DNA of 13,801 bases, taken from NCBI GenBank assembly GCA_027325115.1, contig DAHWFG010000359.1, positions 1 to 13,801 on the forward strand. Direction: 5' to 3'. Positions within the stretch are counted from its first letter, which is position 1. Every line of letters starts with the position of its first letter. This DNA is from JAKBCQ01 sp021807585. GTDB lineage: Bacteria > Planctomycetota > Planctomycetia > Isosphaerales > Isosphaeraceae. Positions 5,670 to 12,059 of the stretch are shown here, in pieces. Below the pieces are notes generated by a model, which was not told where the DNA came from, made no database searches, and was given only the letters and a program-made list of their open reading frames with translations. The translations under genes were made by a program, and so were the position numbers.

Positions 5670-6629
5670 ATGTTCGTCGCACGCCGTGAGCCTCGCCGTC
5701 GCCTTTCGTTTCCCGCGACGCTCGTTTCGATCGACGACGATAGGGATCGAGCGCGAGCGCGACGTTGCGATGAGAAAACGACCGCGATCGTCCTTGATGT
5801 GAGTTCAAAGGGGGTGGGAGTTCTCGCGGCGCAACGATTCGAGCCGGGCGAACTGATCGCGATCTCGATCGACGAACGGCACGGACCGAATCGACTGAGG
5901 GTGACGAGCCGACGCGGCGTGATCGTCGACGTCGTCGAAGAACCCGAGGGATTTCGCCTGGGGATCTCGTTCGAGAAGACGGAAGAAGCGCCGACGATCG
6001 TCTTCCGCGGCGTCGGTCGCCTCGGCGCGGCGAATTTGGCTCGCATCGACCCCGCGTGGGAAACGGAAAAGCCTGAAATGCCGACTTCAACCACTAAACA
6101 TTCGACGGTCAGCCCTCCCCCGCCCGATCTCTTTCGGATCGAACGGAACCGCTGGCGCCACTTCACTTTATTCCAATGCGTGGCGATCGGCGGAATCCTG
6201 ATCGATCAGATCACCAAGGCGTCGCTGTTGCGCGCGTTTCACGCCGCGGCGCCGCACGCCGAATGGCTGCCGGGGTTCCTCGTCAGAACCCCGCTGCGGA
6301 ACTCGGGGGCTCTCGGCGGACTCCATCCCGCGGCGTCCTGGACAAATTATATAAATATTATTATATGCCTTTTATTAACCTCGACGACGGCGCGGATCGG
6401 CTACGACAACCGCAGGCGATGGCGCCGCGCCGACGCGTTCGGCTGGGGTCTTTTCCTCGCCGGAACGACGGGGAATCTGATCGATCGGATTCATCTCGGT
6501 TACGTGCGCGATTTCATCAGAATCACCGCCGGGGTCGACTGGTACTTAAACCTCGCCGACTTCATGGCCGTTTGCGGCGTGCTCGTCTTGATCTTCGCCA
6601 AAGGACGGTTCCGGCGGGATTCCGTATGA
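5670..6629 (+). CDS. lspA: PilZ domain fused to lipoprotein signal peptidase (signal peptidase II)
   Basis: The 319-residue protein has two parts. Residues about 1-115 form a PilZ-like domain: the RxxxR motif is at the very start (RREPRRR, 5-11), followed by DVSSKG (43-48), matching the D/NxSxxG motif that with RxxxR binds c-di-GMP. After a Pro-rich linker (about 130-155), residues 160-319 are LspA, the inner-membrane aspartic protease that removes lipoprotein signal peptides. Its motifs are DQITK (179-183), NSGALGG (211-217), GTTGNLIDR (265-273), VRDF and NLAD (294-297); the catalytic pair would be D272 and D297. Four membrane segments fit about 168-186, 226-241, 256-270 and 293-311. Start: ATG with AGGTG upstream; an in-frame GTG at 5583 adds only a basic non-conserved stretch. 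An internal ATG at 6078 with GGAAAAG upstream could yield LspA alone. It is convergent with the next gene, 11 bases apart. Confidence 0.88.
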   Translation: MFVARREPRRRLSFPATLVSIDDDRDRARARRCDEKTTAIVLDVSSKGVGVLAAQRFEPGELIAISIDERHGPNRLRVTSRRGVIVDVVEEPEGFRLGISFEKTEEAPTIVFRGVGRLGAANLARIDPAWETEKPEMPTSTTKHSTVSPPPPDLFRIERNRWRHFTLFQCVAIGGILIDQITKASLLRAFHAAAPHAEWLPGFLVRTPLRNSGALGGLHPAASWTNYINIIICLLLTSTTARIGYDNRRRWRRADAFGWGLFLAGTTGNLIDRIHLGYVRDFIRITAGVDWYLNLADFMAVCGVLVLIFAKGRFRRDSV

Positions 6630-6640
6630 TTTATGCTCAA

Positions 6641-7330
6641 TTATTTCGACAGATCTTTGATTTCGATATTTCGAAATTCAACGACGTCGGAATGTGATTG
6701 AAGGCCGATGAATCCGCGATCGCGTTTGATTCCGGGGTGTTGCGCCGCGGCGTCGGCGTGTTCGGTCAGATCGGCGTCGACGATCACGGTTCCGTTGAGC
6801 GTCACCTTGATTTTGGGTCCCTTGGCCTCGATCGCGATCGCGTTCCACTCGCCGGGCTTTTTGGTGTGGCCCCGTTTGGCCGCGACGACGCCGTAAATCG
6901 ACCCGGTATATTGAAACGGTTTCAAATTCTTATATTGCGCGTCGTCGTCATCGAGAAGTTGGATCTCCATGCCGGTGTAGGCGGGATCGCCCGAGCGGGG
7001 CGATCGAATGAAAACGCCCGAGTTTCCGCCCGGTTTCGTCCGATATTCGAGTTTGACGATGAAATCGGCGTACTCGCCGTTGGTGCTGAGCCAACCTCCG
7101 CCTTCCCCCTGGGTGACGAGCAAGCCGTCCTGGACCTTCCAGTTATCGGGCTTGCCCGCGACGGGGGTCCAACCCGCGGTCGTCTTGCCGTCGAAGAGGG
7201 AGACGAACGAATCGGCCGCGGCCAGGCCGAGCGAAACGCCCAGCATCGCGGCCAAGGCGAACGACGCGCGGAGCGCCGCGGGGCGTGGAATCGAAGCGGC
7301 TGGAATCGATCGAACGATCGGTAATTTCAT
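6641..7330 (-). CDS. Secreted DUF1080 protein (3-keto-disaccharide hydrolase family)
   Basis: The 229-residue product begins with a signal peptide: a long basic-to-neutral N-terminus, a hydrophobic core at about 22-37 (ASFALAAMLGVSLGLA) and likely cleavage after AAA near residue 39. There is no lipobox cysteine. The rest is one DUF1080 domain, a beta-sandwich fold found in great numbers in planctomycetes. Recognisable stretches are SLFDGKTTAGWTP (44-56), GNSGVFIRSP (102-111), GMEIQLLDDD (120-129), GSIYGVVA (143-150), GEWNAIAIEAKG (160-171) and the closing GFIGLQSHSDVVEFRNIEIK. Some members hydrolyse 3-keto-glycosides; the substrate here is unknown. GAGG 6 nt before the ATG supports the start. 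It is convergent with lspA and divergent from the receiver gene. Confidence 0.92.
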   Translation of the reverse strand: MKLPIVRSIPAASIPRPAALRASFALAAMLGVSLGLAAADSFVSLFDGKTTAGWTPVAGKPDNWKVQDGLLVTQGEGGGWLSTNGEYADFIVKLEYRTKPGGNSGVFIRSPRSGDPAYTGMEIQLLDDDDAQYKNLKPFQYTGSIYGVVAAKRGHTKKPGEWNAIAIEAKGPKIKVTLNGTVIVDADLTEHADAAAQHPGIKRDRGFIGLQSHSDVVEFRNIEIKDLSK

Positions 7331-7555
7331 GATGAACCTCGTTGCGAGAGAATGCGGAAGGTAAGCGTGGGGTTGGAACCGAAGAGTCGTCGCGGCGGCT
7401 CGGCCCCGCGAGTCGAGCGGGAATCCGGGTTCGCGCGAGGGCGACCGATCGTTAGGATACCCGCGAGTCGGGTGCGAAGTCGACGAACCACCCCGATTTG
7501 TCGGCGACTCGTCGCTTCGCCCTCCTTCATCACGGTCGTGAAAGGGAATTCACGT

Positions 7556-7981
7556 ATGCCGCTCAAGGAACGAGGCTCGCTACTGCTGGTCGAGGATGAG
7601 CGCGTTCTCCGCGGGCTCGTGGCGCGTTTCCTGCGAGAAGAGGGGTTCGCGGTCGTCGAAGCCGCGGACGGTCCCGAGGGGGTCGATCGGTTCGTCGATT
7701 CGGGTCCGTTCGACCTCGTCCTGCTCGACCTCAACCTTCCAGGGTTTTCCGGGGTCGAGGTCTGCCGGCGGATCAAACGGCTCGAATCGAATCAAAAAGT
7801 TCTCATTTGTAGCGCGGCGATCATCCCGGGGCTCGAATCGGCGCTCGTCGAGATCGGCGTCGATCGCGACGATTTCCTCACCAAACCGTACCACCCCGAT
7901 GAACTGCTGGCGCGGGTCGACGCCAAGACCGCGGAATCGACCGCGACGCTCGCGATCGCATCGAGCCGAACGAGCGGCTGA
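7556..7981 (+). CDS. Stand-alone response regulator receiver domain
   Basis: This predicts a 141-residue single-domain CheY-like protein without an output domain. The acidic pocket is E13-D14 (LLLVEDE), the phospho-accepting aspartate is D58 (LVLLDLNLPG), the switch position is S86 (ICSAA; Thr or Ser is normal), and the conserved lysine is K110 (LTKPYHPDELLARV). It probably relays phosphate within a phosphorelay or acts by protein contact. No histidine kinase is next to it, so its partner is unknown. The reading frame opens upstream at 7352, but those residues are basic low-complexity sequence; the ATG at 7556 with GGGA upstream places the receiver fold right at the N-terminus. The last 18 residues (AESTATLAIASSRTSG) form a short tail. 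Confidence 0.9.
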   Translation: MPLKERGSLLLVEDERVLRGLVARFLREEGFAVVEAADGPEGVDRFVDSGPFDLVLLDLNLPGFSGVEVCRRIKRLESNQKVLICSAAIIPGLESALVEIGVDRDDFLTKPYHPDELLARVDAKTAESTATLAIASSRTSG

Positions 7982-8304
7982 TTTCCGCGGCGATCGACCC
8001 GGCCTCGGCGCGATCCGACCCCCGATCCACGAACTTCTCCCAGGTTTGGACCGCGACGCCGAATCACATTTACTTCACGCTATCCATTATTTAATTAAAT
8101 ATTTGCATATTATCGATTAATAATATTAATCGAGCGAATCGCATCGAGACCGCACTGGCGAAGCGGGCGAACGTTGATTAAGCTTTGAGATCATTGGAAC
8201 GGGCGGGGTGCGCGAATTCCGCAACGGTTTCGTTTCGAATATCGATTCGCCAGGCGAGCGGCCCATCCGTTCCGGGTCGGCTTTCCGAGCAAGGACCTCA
8301 ACTT
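7982..8304. other. Gene-free region with an AT-rich core
   Basis: This 323-base gap between the receiver gene and the Lys/Ala-rich protein gene is GC-rich at both ends, with a strongly AT-rich strip at about 8064-8133. I see no gene in it. It holds the two palindromes listed at 8088-8133, and no clear terminator for the receiver gene. The frame open from 8185 upstream of the next gene has no protein-like features. Confidence 0.6.
8088..8133. promoter_or_regulatory. Two adjacent AT-rich palindromes, possible operator
   Basis: TATTTAATTAAATA (8088-8101) is a 14-bp perfect palindrome. Twelve bases on, 8113-8133 is a 21-base palindrome with perfect 10-bp arms (TCGATTAATA and TATTAATCGA) around a central A. 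Dyads of this size suit dimeric regulators, and the AT-rich strip could also hold a promoter for the gene at 8305. A specific role is not shown. Confidence 0.4.
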
Positions 8305-8868
8305 ATGGCAGGCAAACCACGTAATCGCATGGAGCTTCGTCGCCAGTACGAGGCGGCGGAGCCGCTCGATCCGATGGAGGACGAGGCCGACGAAACGTTC
8401 GAGGGGGGAGATGAGGACGAAGAGGGCGCGACCCGAGCGAAGAAAAAGCCGAAGGCGGTGAAAGCGAAGGCGGTGAAAGCGCCGAAGGCGCCCAAGGCCG
8501 CGAAGGCGCCCCGAGCGTCCAAATCGGCCAAACCGTCGGCGCGTATGCGGATTGTTTGGGCGGTCGTCAACGACGCGTTCAAGACGATCGCCACGTTTGA
8601 ATTCACGCAAAAGGACGCGGCGCTCGCCAAGGCCGAGGAAATGATGCAGAAGGGGAAGGGAACGCACTTTGTCCAAAAGATGAAGGAGCCGATGCCCGAC
8701 GACGCTCCCGGACTTGGGGCTTCAATCCCTCGATCGTCGGTCGTCGCGCCGAAAGAAGTCGCCAAGGCGGTTCCCCTCAAGGCGCGTGAAGCCGACCTTG
8801 AAGAGGAAGCCGAAGAGATCGACGACGACGACGATGATTTCGACGACGTCGACGATGACGAAGAATGA
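8305..8868 (+). CDS. Lys/Ala-repeat protein with acidic tail, function unknown
   Basis: The 187-residue product has four zones: a mixed acidic N-terminus (1-44), a Lys/Ala/Pro repeat tract (45-78, repeated KA, VKA, PKA units), a small globular-looking core (81-130, MRIVWAVVNDAFKTIATFEF followed by a helix with AEEMMQKGKG and HFVQKMKEP), and an extremely acidic tail (163-187, mostly Asp and Glu). The basic tract resembles nucleic-acid-binding tails of H1-like proteins, while the acidic end could neutralise it within the chain; both are inference. The core resembles a small uncharacterised planctomycete family as I remember it. The start is the ATG with AAGGA upstream; the frame opens earlier at 8185 but that part is not protein-like. 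The tRNA-Ile gene follows on the opposite strand 43 bases away. No enzyme motif is seen. Confidence 0.78.
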   Translation: MAGKPRNRMELRRQYEAAEPLDPMEDEADETFEGGDEDEEGATRAKKKPKAVKAKAVKAPKAPKAAKAPRASKSAKPSARMRIVWAVVNDAFKTIATFEFTQKDAALAKAEEMMQKGKGTHFVQKMKEPMPDDAPGLGASIPRSSVVAPKEVAKAVPLKAREADLEEEAEEIDDDDDDFDDVDDDEE

Positions 8869-8911
8869 CGCCGAATCGTGGCGTCGACCGTTCGCGAAGC
8901 GGGAGAAAAAA

Positions 8912-8985
8912 TGGGCGCACGAGGATTCGAACCTCGGACCTCACCCTTATCAGGGGTGCGCTCTAGCCAACTGAGCTATGCGCCC
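8912..8985 (-). tRNA. tRNA-Ile (anticodon GAU)
   Basis: The minus strand folds as a complete 74-nt cloverleaf: acceptor GGGCGCA/TGCGCCC, D arm GCTC/GAGC, anticodon stem CACCC/GGGTG with loop CTGATAA (anticodon GAT), a 5-base variable loop, T arm CGAGG-TTCGAAT-CCTCG and discriminator A. CCA is not encoded, so it must be added after transcription. A run of six Ts (8911-8906) follows at once and may end transcription. It stands alone rather than in an rRNA spacer, where tRNA-Ile(GAU) often lies. Confidence 0.97.
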
Positions 8986-8998
8986 CGCGAACGAGTCT

Positions 8999-9026
8999 AT
9001 CATAACCGAGCCTTTCGCCGCGTCAA
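8999..9026 (-). promoter_or_regulatory. Promoter of the tRNA-Ile gene
   Basis: On the minus strand TTGACG (9026-9021) and TATGAT (9004-8999) each match the sigma70 consensus at five of six positions, with 16-base spacing. The predicted start lies about 7 bases before the mature tRNA 5' end. This is the best promoter match in the window. Confidence 0.7.
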
Positions 9027-9040
9027 CGGTTCGGTGCACG

Positions 9041-9147
9041 GTCGGCGAAAAATCACGCCGACGATCGCGGTTTGCCTTTGCTTTAGGGATCAAAAGTCAC
9101 TTGATGAACGCGTGAACGTCTCCCGCGGCGCAACTGCGCGGGGGACG
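9041..9147 (+). promoter_or_regulatory. Structured leader upstream of the LarA-like gene
   Basis: Two hairpins lie ahead of the start codon. GTCGGCG (9041-9047) pairs with CGCCGAC (9056-9062) over an 8-base loop. CGTCTCCCGCG (9117-9127) pairs with CGCGGGGGACG (9137-9147), 11 pairs with one G-U, over a 9-base loop, ending 40 bases before the ATG. The second is stable enough to affect translation or transcript decay. I cannot assign it to a known riboswitch class, and no T tract follows. Confidence 0.4.
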
Positions 9148-9187
9148 CTTCATCACAAATTCGCATCGGAATATCAAGCGAGTCGCT

Positions 9188-10405
9188 ATGCTTGTCGGCG
9201 TGGATTTTGGCGATGAACGGATCGACATCGACGCGTCGGGGTCCGACGTTCTCGGCGTTTGGACGGGTCCCGAGCGCGTTCCCGGCGAGGTGATCGCCGA
9301 ACAAATTCGTTCGGGCCTCGAAGCTCCCCAGGGCTATCCCGCGCTCAAACTCGCGGTCGTTCCCGGCGATCGTGTCGTCCTCGCCGTCGATCCTCGTCTC
9401 GCCGAAGCCGGCGAAATCGTCGCGGCGATCGTTCGCGTCCTCAACCACGCGGGGGTCGATTCCGAATCGATCCGCATCCTCGCCCCCGCGAAACCTCGAT
9501 TTCCAATCGACGATATCAAGGCGAGCGGGATCGAACTCGATCTCCACGACCCCGACGAACCCTCGACGCTTTCGTACCTGGCGAACACCGAGCAAGGACG
9601 ACGGATTTACCTCAATAAAGCGCTCGTCGACGCCGATTTCACGATGGCGATCGGCGCACTCGCACACGACGCGATCGTCGGTTTGAAAGGCCCCTGGAGC
9701 GTCGTCTTTCCCGGCCTCAGCGATCGCGACACCATCCGCTCATTCGCGGCGCAAGCTCGCGACGACGAACCCGACCCCGCCAAACCCCGTCGCGAACTCG
9801 TCGAATCGTTCGAGGTCGGCAAATTGCTCGGGTGTTATCTTCATATGGGAATCGTCGAGGGGATCGGCGGCGCGGCGCGGGTGATCGTCGGCGACTCCGA
9901 CTCGGTCCACGCGATCGGATCAAAAGCCTTCGACGACGCCTGGACCTTTCGAATCGCCGAGCCCGCCGAGACCGTCGTCGCGGGGATCGGCGGAAGCGGA
10001 CGTTCCCGCCGCGATTCGGCGGGAATCGCCGAATTCGCCGACGCGCTCGACTCGGCTCGACGCATCGTTCGTCGCGGCGGTCGTATCGTGATCCTCTCGC
10101 ACGTGGATGGCCCGATCGGTCCCGCTCTCCGCAAGCTCGTCGAATCCGGCGACGATCGGTCGAAACCCAAGCTCACACGTGAACACGCCGATCTCGTCGA
10201 TTACGCCGAGGCGCGGAAAATCGCCGCGGCGCTCGAGTGGGCCGACGTCTTCGTCCTCTCAAGGCTCGATCCCGATCTCCTCGACGACCTCTCGATCATC
10301 CCGCTCGATAAACCCGAGCAGGCGCAAAAACTCGTCGCCGCGAGCCGATCGTGCGCCTTCCTCAGCCGCGCCGAACGCACCCGCGGTAAAATCGCACCCG
10401 AATAA
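9188..10405 (+). CDS. LarA-like / DUF2088-family protein, probably not a canonical lactate racemase
   Basis: The 405-residue protein follows the LarA layout. The N-terminal DUF2088 part carries PGDRVVLAVDPRLAEAGEIVAAIVRVLNHAGV (59-90) and RILAPAKPR (96-104). Then comes GALAHDAIVGLKGPWSVVFPGLSDRDTI (156-183), aligning by eye with the LarA stretch around the lysine that anchors the nickel-pincer cofactor. The C-terminal half has GIVEGIGGAARVIVGD, GGSGRSRRDS and VRRGGRIVILSHVDGPIG, again LarA-like. At the positions expected for the cofactor lysine and one catalytic histidine I see S171 and P103; H160 may match the other histidine. It may therefore act on another substrate, lack the cofactor, or be inactive. 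No larB, larC or larE lies nearby. No Shine-Dalgarno sequence is seen. The YgfZ-like gene follows after 49 bases on the same strand, so they may be co-transcribed. Confidence 0.75.
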   Translation: MLVGVDFGDERIDIDASGSDVLGVWTGPERVPGEVIAEQIRSGLEAPQGYPALKLAVVPGDRVVLAVDPRLAEAGEIVAAIVRVLNHAGVDSESIRILAPAKPRFPIDDIKASGIELDLHDPDEPSTLSYLANTEQGRRIYLNKALVDADFTMAIGALAHDAIVGLKGPWSVVFPGLSDRDTIRSFAAQARDDEPDPAKPRRELVESFEVGKLLGCYLHMGIVEGIGGAARVIVGDSDSVHAIGSKAFDDAWTFRIAEPAETVVAGIGGSGRSRRDSAGIAEFADALDSARRIVRRGGRIVILSHVDGPIGPALRKLVESGDDRSKPKLTREHADLVDYAEARKIAAALEWADVFVLSRLDPDLLDDLSIIPLDKPEQAQKLVAASRSCAFLSRAERTRGKIAPE

Positions 10406-10454
10406 ATCTCGTTATTCCTTTATTTTCTGATGCAAGCAGTTCGGTATTATCAAC

Positions 10455-11426
10455 ATGAATAATAATTCTTCAATTCGTTATATCGATCGCTCCGCGAACC
10501 GAGCGAGGATCGAAGTCTCCGGCAAAGACCGCGCGTCGTTCCTCCACAACCTCACGACCAACGAGGTCAAAAAACTCGCTCCAGGAACGGGTCGCGAGGC
10601 GTTCGTCACGACGATCCAGGGAAAAACCCTCGCGTTCACCCAACTCCACGTCGGACCCGACGAGATCCTCGTCCGTACCGATCGCGGATCGCTCGAACTC
10701 CTGCTCCCCCACTTCCAAAAATACGCGATCTTTAGCGATGTAACGCTTGACGATCTACAAGCATCCTCGTTTGAATATCATCTTATCGGAGACGGAGCGT
10801 TCGATTGCTTCGAGTTCGAGGAGGCGTCGACCGCCGACCCTTATTCGATCGCCGCGGCTCGGATCGACCGGGTCTCGGTTCGCGTCGTTCGTGAATCGCC
10901 GACGGGACGACCGGGCGCAACCGCGATCGGCCGCGCCGACGACCGCTCCGCATTCCTCGGGGCGCTCGAACAAGCGTGCTCCACCCGCGCAATCGCTCTC
11001 GCGCCCATCAACCTTGACGATTTCGAAACGATGCGGATCGCCGCGGGAACGCCCGTCTCTGGGATCGACGTCTCCCCCGACAACCTTCCCCAGGAACTCG
11101 GACGCGATCAAACCGCAATCAGCTTCACCAAAGGATGCTACCTCGGCCAGGAAACCGTCGCCCGACTCGACTCGATGGGACACGTGAATAAAATCTTCCG
11201 AGGCGTCGTCTTCGACGCGATCGATCGTCCCCCGCCCTCCGGAACGGCGCTCCAAGCCGATGATAAACCCGCGGGAACAATCACCTCCGCGGCGTTCTCC
11301 AAGGAACACGGTGGCGTGATTGCGCTCGGGTATCTGAAATTGAATTACGCGTCACCGGGGACGATCGTGACCGTGACTTTTGACGACGTAAAAGCCAAGG
11401 GAAGCGTGCGCATTCCGCCGTACTGA
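10455..11426 (+). CDS. ygfZ: YgfZ/GcvT-like folate-binding protein (Fe-S cluster maintenance)
   Basis: The 323-residue product is a YgfZ/CAF17 family member: a GcvT-like aminomethyltransferase fold that binds a folate and supports synthesis or repair of certain iron-sulphur enzymes in the cytoplasm. The N-terminal part matches the fold (ARIEVSGKDRASFLHNLTTNEVKKL, with LTTN at 33-36), and the signature KGCYLGQE (226-233) with its conserved C228 separates YgfZ from true GcvT. The C-terminal barrel portion (about 245-323) is present, with GYLK near residue 295. The first codons are AT-rich (MNNNSSIRYI), unlike the rest, which keeps the start region unstructured. There is no Shine-Dalgarno sequence; TATTAT (10445-10450) ends 4 bases before the ATG, so a near-leaderless transcript from an internal promoter is possible beside read-through from the gene upstream. 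Confidence 0.9.
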   Translation: MNNNSSIRYIDRSANRARIEVSGKDRASFLHNLTTNEVKKLAPGTGREAFVTTIQGKTLAFTQLHVGPDEILVRTDRGSLELLLPHFQKYAIFSDVTLDDLQASSFEYHLIGDGAFDCFEFEEASTADPYSIAAARIDRVSVRVVRESPTGRPGATAIGRADDRSAFLGALEQACSTRAIALAPINLDDFETMRIAAGTPVSGIDVSPDNLPQELGRDQTAISFTKGCYLGQETVARLDSMGHVNKIFRGVVFDAIDRPPPSGTALQADDKPAGTITSAAFSKEHGGVIALGYLKLNYASPGTIVTVTFDDVKAKGSVRIPPY

Positions 11427-11444
11427 TCGGCTTAATCCCTTCGA

Positions 11445-11486
11445 GCGATCGATCGACATCAACATCCATCGGTATCAATCGATCGC
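11445..11486. repeat. Inverted repeat between convergent genes
   Basis: GCGATCGAT (11445-11453) and ATCGATCGC (11478-11486) form 9-bp arms around a 24-base spacer, between the 3' ends of the YgfZ-like gene and the small gene on the other strand. It could end both transcripts, but there is no proper T tract. CGATCG is common throughout the window, so chance pairing is possible. Confidence 0.25.
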
Positions 11487-11520
11487 CCGAATCTTGGTTG
11501 TTTTCCGAGAGAAAGCGCGA

Positions 11521-11802
11521 TTACGAGATCGCCTCGGCTTCTTGGATCGCGTTCTCGGCGAGCGCCGCGATCTGAATCATCGTTTGAGGTCCGGGTACAA
11601 GCCCCGGGGTTTCGAGGACGAGCAACCCGTACGGAACGGGGGCTCGACGCGCATTCTTGCGCTCGGGATCGGGCTCGACGACGAGCCCCAGAAACGTCGT
11701 CCCGCGAAATTCAACGCGGACGATCGGTCGCGAGGTCCCCTGTTTGAGCCGGATTTCGGCGAGCCTCGCCTGGCATTGTTCGAGTGTCATCGATTTCGAC
11801 AT
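11521..11802 (-). CDS. Small conserved-looking protein, function unknown
   Basis: This predicts a 93-residue soluble protein without signal peptide or membrane segment. A helical start (MTLEQCQARLAEIRLKQG) is followed by a beta-rich middle (PIVRVEFRGTTFLGLVVEPDPERK) and a segment PYGLLVLETPGLVPGPQTMIQIAALAENAI. The amino-acid pattern is protein-like, while the overlapping frame on the plus strand is Arg/Gly-rich and not. I do not recognise the family. The start is uncertain: ATG at 11802 has AAGG directly before it, and ATG at 11790 would place the same AAGGA at about 11 nt, a more usual distance. The gene is convergent with the YgfZ-like gene 94 bases away, and the roughly 257 bases upstream of it hold no gene that I can support. 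Confidence 0.6.
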   Translation of the reverse strand: MSKSMTLEQCQARLAEIRLKQGTSRPIVRVEFRGTTFLGLVVEPDPERKNARRAPVPYGLLVLETPGLVPGPQTMIQIAALAENAIQEAEAIS

Positions 11803-12059
11803 CCTTGAAAATCGATTCGTCGCTCGGCATCGGCCGACGCCGCCGATCACCTCGACGATCGACCTCTAGCAGCATCCAATCGATTCATCATCGTCTCGAC
11901 CGATCGATCGGTCAATAACGATTTTACAACGCCGATCAGTAATATCCACGCTCGATCGCAAACCGAAATCGCCGCGACTGATTCGCCGGCACCTCGCTTA
12001 TACGCCAGAAGATACTTTTATAAACAATATAATATTTCATCAAAATCCGTCTTACTCTG

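Noticed and set aside
7352..7555. 68-residue N-terminal extension of the receiver protein
   Set aside because: It is Arg/Ser/Pro-rich and disordered; the receiver fold begins directly after the ATG at 7556, which has GGGA upstream.
8185..8304. 40-residue N-terminal extension of the Lys/Ala-rich protein
   Set aside because: The extension has no protein-like pattern, and the ATG at 8305 has AAGGA upstream.
10445..10455. Full sigma70 promoter for the YgfZ-like gene
   Set aside because: The -10 hexamer is good, but no acceptable -35 is found at 16-18 bases, so it is reported only as a leaderless-start possibility.
11494..11808. 104-codon plus-strand frame opposite the small gene at 11521-11802
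   Set aside because: Its product is Arg/Gly/Asp-rich without regular hydrophobic spacing, whereas the minus-strand frame reads like a folded protein.
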